Shown here one piece after another: positions 41,415 through 50,397 of a stretch of DNA of 64,000 nucleotides. The translations under genes and the position numbers were made by a program. The stretch comes from Jiella sonneratiae (GTDB lineage Bacteria > Pseudomonadota > Alphaproteobacteria > Rhizobiales > Rhizobiaceae). The DNA lies in assembly GCF_017353515.1 (NCBI RefSeq), contig NZ_JAFMPY010000024.1, forward strand, positions 1-64,000, in the 5' to 3' direction. The notes under the pieces are model-generated. The model worked only from the letters and a program-made list of their open reading frames with translations. It was not told the origin of the DNA and made no database searches. How positions within the stretch are numbered: the stretch's first letter is position 1; every line of letters starts with the position of its first letter.

Positions 41415-42323
41415 TCAGCGCTTGCCGCCGCGGGCGATGCGCTCGATCTCCTCGCGCACGAGGCTTTCCACCAGCCGCGGCAGGTTCTCGTCCAGCCACT
41501 CCTGCAGCATCGGCCGGAGCACCTCGCGGACGATGGAATCGGTGTCGCGCAGATGTTCGTCGCGGATCGCCGCCGCGAGATCGGAGAAGGAGGCCGCGAC
41601 CCGCTCGCCGGCATCGCGCGAGACGAGAGCGTGGGCGACGCGGATGCCCTCGTCGAGCGGCGCTGCGGCAACGTGCTCGGCGTGTTCGGCGTGCGCAGGC
41701 GCGGCGGCGGCCGGGGCGAAATGTCCTTGCGTCTCGGCCTCGTCCTCGGCTTCGTCCTGCCATGCCTCGGCGGTTTCCGCCTGCATCTCGCCCGCAGCCG
41801 GCTGCGCTTCGCCGTTGACCGCGCCCCGCAACAGCTCGTCGGCGAAACCCGTCTCGTCGAACTCGTCGACGAACATCTCGGCGACGGCCTCGACGTAGCG
41901 GTCGTTGGCGGCGATCGCCTGCGGCCATTCCGGCATAGCGTCGGCGCCGCCGGGCGCCGGGCGCCGGATCGCCCGCGGCGCGTTGGCCGAGACGCGCGAG
42001 GCATCCGACATCGGCAAGGCCGCGCGGGCCTCGTCGTTGAAAGCCTGTTCGCCGGCAGAAAGCAGCTTTTCGGCGCGCAGCCGGGCTTCGGCGATCTCGT
42101 CCCCTGCCGGCGCCGGCTCGTGGCCGGGCATTGCCGCGACGTCGGCGGCCCGTCCGGAGACGGCCGCGCCGCTGCCGCTCGTCGGTCGCTCCGGCGCATG
42201 GGCGACGGACTTGACCGCCGAGGCCTGACGCGCCAGGCGCTCGTCCCCGGTTTCGATGATCCGGCGGATCGAAGCCAGGATCTCGTCCATCGATTGATCT
42301 CGGGCCGGCAGCGCGTTGCTCAT
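41415..42323 (-). CDS. popZ: polar organising protein PopZ (DUF2497)
   Basis: Forms the pole-localised matrix that anchors the chromosome origin and cell-cycle regulators in alphaproteobacteria. The 302-residue protein has the conserved N-terminal helix MDEILASIRRIIETGDE (residues 12-28), a long disordered Pro/Ala/Glu-rich centre, and the conserved C-terminal helices DTDSIVREVLRPMLQEWLDE and NLPRLVESLVREEIERIARG. The disordered spacer is long compared with Caulobacter PopZ (177 residues), as in other Rhizobiales. The ATG at 42323 is the natural start; the open frame extends further upstream only because of GC bias. Confidence 0.93.
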   Translation of the reverse strand: MSNALPARDQSMDEILASIRRIIETGDERLARQASAVKSVAHAPERPTSGSGAAVSGRAADVAAMPGHEPAPAGDEIAEARLRAEKLLSAGEQAFNDEARAALPMSDASRVSANAPRAIRRPAPGGADAMPEWPQAIAANDRYVEAVAEMFVDEFDETGFADELLRGAVNGEAQPAAGEMQAETAEAWQDEAEDEAETQGHFAPAAAAPAHAEHAEHVAAAPLDEGIRVAHALVSRDAGERVAASFSDLAAAIRDEHLRDTDSIVREVLRPMLQEWLDENLPRLVESLVREEIERIARGGKR

Positions 42324-42512
42324 GAAAGGCTCCCGCAGGGTTGGCGTCGATCGTTTGGTAACTCCCGAATCATGCGCGAAGCCTATGTCGTTCATCGCCC
42401 GAGGTGAATCCCCGCAGGGCCGGCCGCAACCCGGTTTCACCAGCTTTCCGCGCGATCCGCCGCGGTCGGCCGGCCGCCGCCGCCTCGGCCCGCCCTTGTC
42501 GAGCGGGCACTC

Positions 42513-44045
42513 GTGACCGAAAACGGCCGCAACCTCGCATTCTTCCGGAAGGACGTCGCCTTGACGCATACCGACAGGCCGGCCGCGGCCGAACCCGATC
42601 CGCGCCGCTGGATCATTCTCGCAGTGCTGCTCCTCGCCGGCTTCATGAATCTCATCGACGTCACCATCGTCAACGTCGCGATCCCCAGCCTTCGCGAGGA
42701 TCTCGGCGCGGCGAGCTCCGAGATCGAGTGGGTGGTCGCGGGCTACATCATCGCCTTCGCGCTCGGCCTCCTGCCCTTCGGCCGGCTCGGCGACGTCGTC
42801 GGCCGCAAGCGGATGTTCCTCCTCGGCGTCGCCGGCTTCACGCTCGGCTCGGCCTTCTGCGGCGTCAGCCCGACGACGGAGACGCTGATCGCCGCCCGGC
42901 TCTTCCAGGGACTGACGGCGGCGATGATGATGCCGCAGGTCCTCGCCCTCGTGCAGGTGACCTTCCCGCCGAAGGAGCGGGGCTTTGCCTTCTCCTTCTT
43001 CGGCGTCACCGCCGGCATCGCCTCGGTCGCAGGCCCGCTCGCCGGCGGAGCGCTGATCTCGGCCGACTTCTACCACCTCGCCTGGCGGCCGATCTTCCTG
43101 GTGAACCTGCCGATCGGCATCTTCGCGGTGCTCGCCGGCTGGCGGCTGATCCCCGACGTCGCGCCCGGCCGGCGCGAGCCGGTCGACGTCGTCGGCGTGC
43201 TCTTCGCCGCCGCCACGGTCTTTGCGATCATCATTCCGCTGGTCGAGGGACGCGAATTCGGCTGGCCGCTCTGGTGCTTCGCGTCGATGGCCGCCTCGGT
43301 CGGCTTCGCCACCGCCTTCGTGTTCTGGGAACGGCACCGGGAGCGGCAGCGGGCGACGCAGCTCTTGCCGATCAGCCTCATCCGCAACCGCCATTTCCTG
43401 CTCGGCCTCGCCATGACGGCGAGCCTCTTTGCCGGCATTCCCGGCTTCTTCTTCGTCATCGCGGTGTTTCTGCAGGTCGGCTACGGCTATTCGCCGCTCG
43501 AATCCGGCCTGGCGACCGTCCCCTTCCCGATCGGCGTGTTCATCGCCTCGCTGATCGCCGGCCGCTTCGGATCGCGCTTCGCCAAGGCCCGGCTGATCGC
43601 CGGGCCGCTGGTGCTCGCGGCGGGCATGGCGGGCCTCTCCGTCGTCGTCTCCGGGGTGACGGACGAGATCGGCCACTGGAGCATCTTCGGCCCGCTGCTC
43701 TTCTGCGGCCTCGGCATGGGGACGACCGTCGCGCCGCTCTTCGCGACCATCCTGACGGTCGTCGAGACCCGCGACGCCGGCTCGGGATCCGGCGCGCTGC
43801 AGTCCTTCCAGCAGGTCGGCGCGGCACTCGGCGTCGCGGTGAACGGCGAGATCTTCTTCGGAACGGTCGGCAGGGCGGCGAGCGGCGCGACCGCCTATCG
43901 CGACGCCTTCGGTGCCTCGATCTGGTACGAGGTGGCGATCTTCCTCGTCCTCGCCCTGCTGTCGAGCCGGCTGCGGACAGGCATCCGCCACGGCGGAGAG
44001 GCGGGCGAAGGCCGTGCCCCGGCCGAGCCGGCGCCCGAGGTCTGA
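42513..44045 (+). CDS. MFS transporter, DHA2 (EmrB/QacA) family
   Basis: 510-residue exporter with 14 predicted helices. Motifs typical of DHA2 proteins are LIDVTIVNVAIPSLREDLG (with the membrane-embedded aspartate), PFGRLGDVVGRKRMF (motif A), RLFQGLTAAMMMPQVLALV (motif B region) and GVTAGIASVAGPLAGGALI (motif C, antiporter). It starts with GTG at 42513. Likely a drug or solute exporter driven by protons. It sits on the opposite strand between tolC and popZ, breaking a gene pair that is adjacent in many Rhizobiales; no adaptor (EmrA-like) gene accompanies it. Confidence 0.92.
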   Translation: MTENGRNLAFFRKDVALTHTDRPAAAEPDPRRWIILAVLLLAGFMNLIDVTIVNVAIPSLREDLGAASSEIEWVVAGYIIAFALGLLPFGRLGDVVGRKRMFLLGVAGFTLGSAFCGVSPTTETLIAARLFQGLTAAMMMPQVLALVQVTFPPKERGFAFSFFGVTAGIASVAGPLAGGALISADFYHLAWRPIFLVNLPIGIFAVLAGWRLIPDVAPGRREPVDVVGVLFAAATVFAIIIPLVEGREFGWPLWCFASMAASVGFATAFVFWERHRERQRATQLLPISLIRNRHFLLGLAMTASLFAGIPGFFFVIAVFLQVGYGYSPLESGLATVPFPIGVFIASLIAGRFGSRFAKARLIAGPLVLAAGMAGLSVVVSGVTDEIGHWSIFGPLLFCGLGMGTTVAPLFATILTVVETRDAGSGSGALQSFQQVGAALGVAVNGEIFFGTVGRAASGATAYRDAFGASIWYEVAIFLVLALLSSRLRTGIRHGGEAGEGRAPAEPAPEV

Positions 44046-44060
44046 CGGCCGCAGTTTCCA

Positions 44061-44091
44061 CCGTCCGGGCCGCGCGCTCGGGCCCGGGCGG
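44061..44091. terminator. inverted repeat between convergent MFS and tolC genes
   Basis: CCGTCCGGGCC (44061-44071) and GGCCCGGGCGG (44081-44091, one bulge) form a strong stem just after the MFS stop at 44045 and downstream of the tolC stop at 44140. Suitable as a bidirectional terminator, although no clear T-run follows on the plus strand. Confidence 0.5.
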
Positions 44092-44139
44092 TCAGACCCA
44101 AAAAGGTCAGGCGAACCTAACGACGCAGGGCGGCCCGGC

Positions 44140-45558
44140 TCAGCGGCCGTCGGGCGTGCGCAGGCCGAACCATTTGTCCTCGACCTCGATATAGTGGTCG
44201 TTCGGCTCATATTTGGTCGCCGCGAGCTTCAGGTGGTCGAGGGTGAGCAGCCCGACCGAGGACATCAGCGTGTAGGCGGCGACCACCTCGTCGCGCTCCG
44301 AGCCGACGAGCAGGATCTGCGCCGAGATCAGGTCGGCCTGCGAATCGAGCACGTCGAGGGTCGTGCGCTGGCCGACGTTGCGCTCCTCGATCACGCCCTG
44401 CAGGGCAAGGCGGGCGGCCCGGACCTGCGCCTGATAGCCGGTGATGTTCGCCTTGGCGGCCTCGAGCTGCGCCCAGGAAGAGGCGACGGCGGCGCGCACC
44501 TCGTCGCGCGTCGAATCGACCTCGATCCGGCGCTGGCCGAGCGTCTCCTTGTACTGGCGGACCAGCGAGCTCGCCGCGCCGCCCTGATAGATCGGGATGG
44601 TGATCTGGGCGCCGACCGTCGCCGAGACCTCGTTCGAGGTCTGGACGTCCACGCCGGGCAGGCTCGACGGGTTCGGGTCCGTGTCGCTCGCCGCATAGCT
44701 GTTGGTGACGTTGCCCGACAGGCTGACCTGCGGCAGCAGCGCGCCTTCCGCCGACTTCACCTGGTAGGCCGCCGCATCGACCGAGGCGAGGGTCGCGAGG
44801 ATCGCCGGATGCTGACGCTGCGCCAGCGAATAGGCGTTGGCGACCGAGCGCGGCAGCAGCCGGAGCGGCGCGCTGGCCGGCGACAGCTTGGTCGGCGCGT
44901 CGCCGACGTCCTGGAAATAGGACGCCTCGCTCGAGGCGACGGCGGACAGCGCGCTGTTGAGCAGCGCCGTCGCCAGCGCCTGCTGCGACTCGGCCTGGGC
45001 GACGTCGGTGCGGGTGCCCTCGCCGACCTCGAAGCGGGCCCGCGCCGCCCGGACCTGCTCGCTGAGGAAGTTGAGGTTCTGGCGCCTCAGATCGGCGATC
45101 TGCCGGTCGCGGATGACGTTCATGTAGTCCGTGACGGCGCTGAGCAGCGTGTTCTGCGTCGTGTTGACCAGGTTGAACTGCGACGCCTTCACCTGCGCCT
45201 TGGCGGAGCGGATGTTGTTGGGGGTCTGGAAGCCGTCGAAGATCGTCTGGTTGATCTGAATGCCGGCACTCCACGCATAGGTGGTGTTCTTCACGCTGGG
45301 AATGCCGTCGCCGTAGGTCGTCCGGCTCTTCGTCGCGCTCAGATTGCCGACGCCCGAGACCGTCGGGCGCAGGCCGGCCTTCGCCTGGGGCACACTCTCG
45401 TCGGTGGCACGGAGCTGGGCCCGCGCCGCATTGAGGTCCTGGTTGTTGGAATAGGCCTTGGCGAGGGCCCCGGACAAGGTTTCCGCGCTAACGGGGAGGC
45501 TGGCTCCGACCATCGCGGATGCCGAGAGGAGGGCGAGGAGGGAAAACTTCTTCAGCAC
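44140..45558 (-). CDS. tolC: TolC-family outer membrane efflux protein
   Basis: About 472 residues. A signal peptide (KKFSLLALLSASAMVGASLPVSA) precedes two OEP repeats: ETLSGALAKAYSNNQDLNAARAQL at the start of repeat one, then QINQTIFDGFQTPNNIRSAK, and ITIPIYQGGAASSLVRQYKE with the closing RTTLDVLDSQADLISAQILLVGSERD in repeat two. It forms the trimeric outer-membrane and periplasmic channel for type I secretion and drug efflux. The start is a GTG at 45558 or a TTG at 45561; GGAG is placed well for either. It is downstream of pcm on the same strand. Confidence 0.95.
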   Translation of the reverse strand: MLKKFSLLALLSASAMVGASLPVSAETLSGALAKAYSNNQDLNAARAQLRATDESVPQAKAGLRPTVSGVGNLSATKSRTTYGDGIPSVKNTTYAWSAGIQINQTIFDGFQTPNNIRSAKAQVKASQFNLVNTTQNTLLSAVTDYMNVIRDRQIADLRRQNLNFLSEQVRAARARFEVGEGTRTDVAQAESQQALATALLNSALSAVASSEASYFQDVGDAPTKLSPASAPLRLLPRSVANAYSLAQRQHPAILATLASVDAAAYQVKSAEGALLPQVSLSGNVTNSYAASDTDPNPSSLPGVDVQTSNEVSATVGAQITIPIYQGGAASSLVRQYKETLGQRRIEVDSTRDEVRAAVASSWAQLEAAKANITGYQAQVRAARLALQGVIEERNVGQRTTLDVLDSQADLISAQILLVGSERDEVVAAYTLMSSVGLLTLDHLKLAATKYEPNDHYIEVEDKWFGLRTPDGR

Positions 45559-45741
45559 CAATCGATACTCCGGGCTGGAACGCGATCCGGTCCGGCGAGG
45601 TCATCGTAAGCGCGATGTCCCGATTTCGAACCGCCTGCCCGAAGCTAATAGCCGAAGCGATGAACGAACCGGTCTCACTTTGACGCAACAGGGCCGCTTT
45701 TCATGCGACCGGGACAAATCTGCAACGCACCCTAACAATGT

Positions 45742-46395
45742 TTAGAAAACGAATTCCAGCTTGCGGCGGAAGCTCGGCAGAGGCTTGACCGCGCAGTTGA
45801 AGGCGAAGCGCTCGGACACCACGCCCTCGGCGTCCTTCACGTAGAGCATAGCATCGGCGGAATTGCCGACGCCGCGCACGACGACCATCCGGCCGCCGTT
45901 CTTCAACTGCGCGAAATAGGTGTCCGGCAGCGTCTCGACCGATCCTTCGAAGAAGATGACGTCGTAGGGCGCCTCGGCCGGGCAGCCCTCCACCAGGGCG
46001 TTCTCGACGACGGCGCAGGTGACGTAGTCGAGCCTGGCGAGATTATCGGTCGCGGCTGCGGCGAGTTCCGGATTCTCCTCCAGCGCCACGACGGAACTCG
46101 CCAGATGCGAGATGATCGCCGACGAGTAGCCGGTGTTGCAGCCGACGTCGAGGACGACGTCGTCCCTGTCGATGGCCGCGAGCTGCAGCAGCTTGGCGAG
46201 GGGCGACGGCTCCATCACGTAGCGACCGTCGCCGAGCGGCACGTCGTCGTCGATATAGGCGAGCGAGCGGCGCGAAGCCGGGAGGAACTCCTCGCGCTTG
46301 ACCTCCAGGAACGCCCTCAGGATCTGGTGACTGGTGACGTCCGTCGTCCTGATCTGATTGTCGACCATCCTGATGCGGGCCGCCTCGAAATCCAT
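45742..46395 (-). CDS. pcm: protein-L-isoaspartate O-methyltransferase
   Basis: 217 residues from the ATG at 46395 (MDFEAARIRMVDNQIRTTDV); a longer frame to 46473 adds only Arg-rich sequence. The SAM-binding motif is VVLDVGCNTGYSSAIISHLA, preceded by LGDGRYVMEPSPLAKLLQ. PCMT methylates damaged aspartyl residues for repair. In Rhizobiales this shorter PCMT type regularly precedes tolC, as here. Confidence 0.92.
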   Translation of the reverse strand: MDFEAARIRMVDNQIRTTDVTSHQILRAFLEVKREEFLPASRRSLAYIDDDVPLGDGRYVMEPSPLAKLLQLAAIDRDDVVLDVGCNTGYSSAIISHLASSVVALEENPELAAAATDNLARLDYVTCAVVENALVEGCPAEAPYDVIFFEGSVETLPDTYFAQLKNGGRMVVVRGVGNSADAMLYVKDAEGVVSERFAFNCAVKPLPSFRRKLEFVF

Positions 46396-46568
46396 CGCCG
46401 AATTCCTGTTCTCGTCGCGTCGCTCGCGCCTGTCGCGCGCCCGTTCCATGGTCGCGAGGCGCAGGAGGCGCAAGCGCGCCAGCCTCGACCGCGCCGCCGG
46501 AAAGCTCGCAGGCCGGCTGCCGGGCGCGACGAAACGGGGCGGCCGTCGCCAGCCGCCCCGAACGCATG

Positions 46569-46669
46569 ATACGCGATCCGCTCGATGAGAGCGGGGCTCG
46601 TATCGAGCCCGCGCGGCGAATGAGCGTCTTTGTTTCCGGCTTCACGAAGTGATCTGCCGGAAACCGCAT
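46569..46669 (+). repeat. 101-bp mobile palindromic element, copy 3
   Basis: Begins ATACGCGATCCGCTCGATGA and ends GCCGGAAACCGCAT. Same orientation as copy 1 and only a few mismatches to it, mostly in the first stem; the last bases CGCAT differ from CGTAT in copy 1. It ends 24 bases before the stop of the symporter gene, again close to the 3' end of a gene. Confidence 0.85.
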
Positions 46670-46693
46670 GAGTTCAAAAATCCTGCCGGACGC

Positions 46694-48034
46694 TCAGGTC
46701 GCCGGCTGCGGGCGCGGATGGCGCCGCGCCTCGCCGGCGAGCCGCTCCTCGGCCGCGTGGTCGATGTCGAGATCGTGGTCGGTCTCGATCCCGGCGTTCG
46801 GATCATCGAAGACCGCCTGGTCGAACTCGCCCTCCATCTTGGCGACGATGGTCGAGACCACCGCGTCGCCGGTGATGTTCACCGCCGTGCGGATCATGTC
46901 CATCAGCCGGTCGACTCCGAGGATCAGCGCGATGCCCTCGATCGGCAGGCCGACCTGGTTGAGCACCATTGTCAGCATCACCAGGCCGACGCCCGGCACG
47001 CCGGCGGTACCGATCGAGGCGAGAACGGCCATGGCGATCACCGTCAGATAGCCGGAGATGCCGAGCTCGATGCCGTAGACATTGGCGAGGAAGACGGTGG
47101 CGACGCCCTGCATGATCGCCGTGCCGTCCATGTTGATCGTCGCCCCGAAGGGAATCGTGAAGGAGGCGACGGAGTTCTTCACGCCGATGCGCTCGGTCAC
47201 GCATTGCAGGGTGACCGGGATGGTGGCGTTGGAGCTCGCGGTCGAGAAGGCGAAGATCTGGGCCGGCCGCATCTTTCGCATGAAGGTGAAGGGGTTGAGC
47301 CCCGACAGAAGCTTCAGGAGGATCATCAGCGTGACGAAGAGATGCAGGAACAGCGCTCCGACCAGCGTGCCGACATAGGCCATCACCGGCACGAACAGAT
47401 CGATGCCCTGTTCGGCGAAGGTCTTGGCGATCAGGCAGAAGACGCCATAGGGGGCGGCGGCCATGACGATGGAGACGATCTTCATCATCACCTCGTTCAT
47501 GTATTCGCAGGCGCGGATGAACGGCGCCGACTGGTCACCCAGCATCACCACGGCGACGCCGAGCAGCACCGTGTAGAAGATGATCTGCAGCATCTCGCCC
47601 GCGGCGAAGGCCTGGATCGGGTTGGTGGGAACGATGTTGGCGAAGACCTCCCAGACCGACGGCGCCTCCTTGGCGGTGACGCTGCCGGCCTCGACACCCT
47701 GCATCTCGAAGCCCTGTCCCGGGCCGACGATCTGAGCAATCAGGATGGCGATGGCGATCGCCACCGCCGTGGTGAAGATGTAGAGGCCGAAAGATTTGCC
47801 GCCGACCCGGCCGAGCAGCCGGATATCGCCGATGCCGGCGACGCCGCAGATCAGCGAGAAGAACACCAGCGGCACGACCAGCAGCTTCAAGGCGTTGACG
47901 AACATCGTGCCGATCATGGCGAAGAAGCCGCCGACGACGTAGTCGTTCAGGAAGGCCACGTCAGCCGTGTTGATTGCCGCGCCGACGACGACGCCGGCGA
48001 GCATTCCGATCAAAATCTTCATGGTAAGGGACAT
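46694..48034 (-). CDS. dicarboxylate/amino acid:cation symporter
   Basis: 446-residue DAACS (glutamate/DctA-like) transporter. Conserved features are NALKLLVVPLVFFSLICGVA, the serine-rich re-entrant loop AFSTASSNATIPVTLQC (HP1), the NMDGTAIMQGVATVFLAN cation site (NMDGT) and AGVPGVGLVMLTMVL (HP2 region). Substrate may be a C4-dicarboxylate, glutamate or aspartate. The C-terminus has an acidic and His-rich tail (DDPNAGIETDHDLDIDH). Monocistronic. Confidence 0.94.
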   Translation of the reverse strand: MSLTMKILIGMLAGVVVGAAINTADVAFLNDYVVGGFFAMIGTMFVNALKLLVVPLVFFSLICGVAGIGDIRLLGRVGGKSFGLYIFTTAVAIAIAILIAQIVGPGQGFEMQGVEAGSVTAKEAPSVWEVFANIVPTNPIQAFAAGEMLQIIFYTVLLGVAVVMLGDQSAPFIRACEYMNEVMMKIVSIVMAAAPYGVFCLIAKTFAEQGIDLFVPVMAYVGTLVGALFLHLFVTLMILLKLLSGLNPFTFMRKMRPAQIFAFSTASSNATIPVTLQCVTERIGVKNSVASFTIPFGATINMDGTAIMQGVATVFLANVYGIELGISGYLTVIAMAVLASIGTAGVPGVGLVMLTMVLNQVGLPIEGIALILGVDRLMDMIRTAVNITGDAVVSTIVAKMEGEFDQAVFDDPNAGIETDHDLDIDHAAEERLAGEARRHPRPQPAT

Positions 48035-48449
48035 GCGGGATTCCTTTCCGCGACGAGCGTACCGGCCGTCCGCCGAGCTCAGAAAATCGCAACGAGACGT
48101 CGACGCCTCGAAAGAAAGAACCCATCCACGTCAGAGACGAGCGCGAAGAGTTGCCTCGCTGCACAAACGAAAGGCATGCATTTTGATTGAGCTATCGTGC
48201 TAGGCTTTTGATTAGTCGTCAACTCTCTTTACGATCTGCGAGACTATCCACAGGCAGCCGCAGCGATGCCGCAAGACGTCCGGCAAGAGAGCAGAGATCG
48301 CATTCACCAAGGATCGGGCGAAGCCATGGCCGCGAGAGCGCGGGGCTCTCCCGGCCGAAATGCGCGCTTCAGGGCAGGCGAGCGACAGCGTGGACGGCCG
48401 CCGCGTCAATCTGCCGCGACGGTTCGATGTCCAACTTAAAGCGCCGGTG
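48035..48449. other. 415-base intergenic region upstream of the symporter
   Basis: No reading frame here looks genuine. The stretch 48175-48240 is unusually AT-rich for this window and holds TTGATT and CTAGGCTTTTGATTA-like sequence, so it may contain the minus-strand promoter of the symporter. I recognise no repeat or RNA gene. Confidence 0.4.
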
Positions 48450-50231
48450 TCAGGCCGCCTCGGCCTTCTTCGCCCGGGCCTTCTGGATCAGCGCCTCCTG
48501 GCGCTGCATGCGGGCGATCTCGGCCGACGTCCCGCGGGTCTCCGAGTAGAGGGCGAGGTTCAACTCGTCCGCATCGGGCGGGGTGATGGCGAGGTCGCGA
48601 TACTCCCCGGCGGCCGGATCGGCCCAGATCCGGTCGGCCATCCGCTTCATCCGCACGTAGTCCCTGAACATCAGGACGATCGCCCGCGCCTCCGAGAAGG
48701 CGTAGCGCGGATAGAAGATCAGCGGATTTTCCGGCTTCATGCCGTGGCGGCGGTCGCGCCGCGACTTGACCCGCAGATAGCCGCCTTCCAGCGGATGGAC
48801 GCCGTAGATCATGTGATAGTTGCGATAGCCGAGGATGCGGAACAGCAGCATCATCTTGCGGACGGATCCGGTCGCCCGCATCCGCTTCATGATCGTCGCG
48901 ATGTGATCCCACGAATAGAAGCGGCCCCAGACCTCCTCATAGACCTTGTCCCATTCGGCGTCCGACATCTTCTCGTGATGGGTGACGCGGTGGTTGAGGT
49001 CGTATTTGTTGAGGTCCGGGTCCATCCAGACGCCCTTCTTCGACAGGGTCTGGTGGTCTTCGCTGCCCGGCAGCGGCGTCAGGTTGGTGAAATAGATGAG
49101 GTCGATCGGCAGCTCGCGCTTGATCACGTCGACGTCGTGCAGGATCGATTCCCGCGTGTCGTTCGGAAAGCCGATGATGTAGCCGACGGTGATCATCACC
49201 GAGCGCTGCTTCCACTCCAGAAACATCTCGCGATATTCGACGATCTTGTTTTGGTTCTTCTTCACCGCCATGAGGTTGTCGGGATTGATGTTCTCCATCC
49301 CGACGAAGACCTGGTCGACGCCGGCGCGCACCGCCTTGTCGATGAAGCCGGGGATCTTGTGGCAGCGCGTGTCCACCTGGATCTGCATGCGGATCTTGAT
49401 GCCGTGCTTTTCCCGCAACAGGATCAGCCGGTCGAAGAAGGCCTCCCAGTTGCGGTTGCGGGCGAGATTGTCGTCGGTGACGAAGAACAGGTCGACGCCG
49501 ATCGCCCAGTTGGCGCGCACGATCTTCTCCAAATCGTCGGCGGACCGGAACCGGCTGACCCGCCCCTGCACGTTGATGATGGTGCAGAAGGAGCACTGGA
49601 AGGGGCAGCCGCGGCCGATGTCGAAGCTCGAATAGAGGCCGAAGGTCTTCTCGACCTGCGCACGGTCGAGGAACGGGATTTCCGATCCCTCGAGGTTCGG
49701 AAGGTCGGCCCCGTGCCGGTAGTAGGGCTGCAGCCTGCCGGCATGGGCGTCGCGCAGCACCTGGTCGAAGCGGCCGCCCTCGGCCTCGCCGACGAACATC
49801 GAGATGCCCATGCGGCTGGCTTCCTCGATCTCCGGCGGAATGCCGTCCAGCATCGCCAGCGATCCGGCGACGTGGAAACCGCCGAGACAGACGGGCACGC
49901 CGGCGGCGAGGAACGGCCGCGCGAGATCGACGGCGCGGGGAAACTGGTTCGACTGGACGCCGACGAGGGCGAGCATGCCCCGGCCGCCGTCGGCAGCGAT
50001 CATCTCGATGATCTTCTTCGGCCGGATGCGGGTATTCGTCTCGTCGATCGTGTGGATGACCACCTCGGTATCGCCGAGCACCTTTCGCCGGATACAGTCC
50101 TTCGCAATACCGTTGAGGCACGCGAGCGAATTGGCCGGGATGGTGGAACGCCTCCACTGCAGCGGATAGCCGTCGTCGTCGTAATGCGTCGGTTTGACGA
50201 ATACGATGTGGAACTTTTCCCCCTCGGCCAT
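48450..50231 (-). CDS. B12-binding-domain radical SAM protein
   Basis: 593 residues from the ATG at 50231, which has GGGGAGG just upstream. The N-terminal region (residues about 5-170) resembles a cobalamin-binding Rossmann domain, though the DxHxxG histidine is not obvious. The radical SAM core has the cluster motif GCPFQCSFC (three cysteines in CxxxCxxC) followed by VSRFRSADDLEKIVRANW and FVTDDNLARN. The C-terminal 200 residues (HHEKMSDAEWDKVYEEVWGRFYS) are the family's own extension. Related enzymes methylate unactivated carbons or build lipids and cofactors. The substrate is unknown. No partner gene adjoins it. Confidence 0.88.
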   Translation of the reverse strand: MAEGEKFHIVFVKPTHYDDDGYPLQWRRSTIPANSLACLNGIAKDCIRRKVLGDTEVVIHTIDETNTRIRPKKIIEMIAADGGRGMLALVGVQSNQFPRAVDLARPFLAAGVPVCLGGFHVAGSLAMLDGIPPEIEEASRMGISMFVGEAEGGRFDQVLRDAHAGRLQPYYRHGADLPNLEGSEIPFLDRAQVEKTFGLYSSFDIGRGCPFQCSFCTIINVQGRVSRFRSADDLEKIVRANWAIGVDLFFVTDDNLARNRNWEAFFDRLILLREKHGIKIRMQIQVDTRCHKIPGFIDKAVRAGVDQVFVGMENINPDNLMAVKKNQNKIVEYREMFLEWKQRSVMITVGYIIGFPNDTRESILHDVDVIKRELPIDLIYFTNLTPLPGSEDHQTLSKKGVWMDPDLNKYDLNHRVTHHEKMSDAEWDKVYEEVWGRFYSWDHIATIMKRMRATGSVRKMMLLFRILGYRNYHMIYGVHPLEGGYLRVKSRRDRRHGMKPENPLIFYPRYAFSEARAIVLMFRDYVRMKRMADRIWADPAAGEYRDLAITPPDADELNLALYSETRGTSAEIARMQRQEALIQKARAKKAEAA

Positions 50232-50397
50232 CTGCCCTCCCCACTGGTCGCGAGTCAAAACACTTCCGTCGATCTTTCGCGTCTGCGAAGATCATGTTGA
50301 AAGTTGGGAGATTATGCAAGCGCGGGCAGAATTCTTCGCGGCATCGGCCGGGGATGACGGCAGATCTACCCGGACCTGCCCCGCTGTCCCGTCGCGT

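Noticed and set aside
42324-44210. Continuation of the popZ frame through the MFS gene on the minus strand
   Set aside because: The sequence upstream of MSNALPARDQSMDEI is charged antisense of the MFS gene; popZ begins at 42323.
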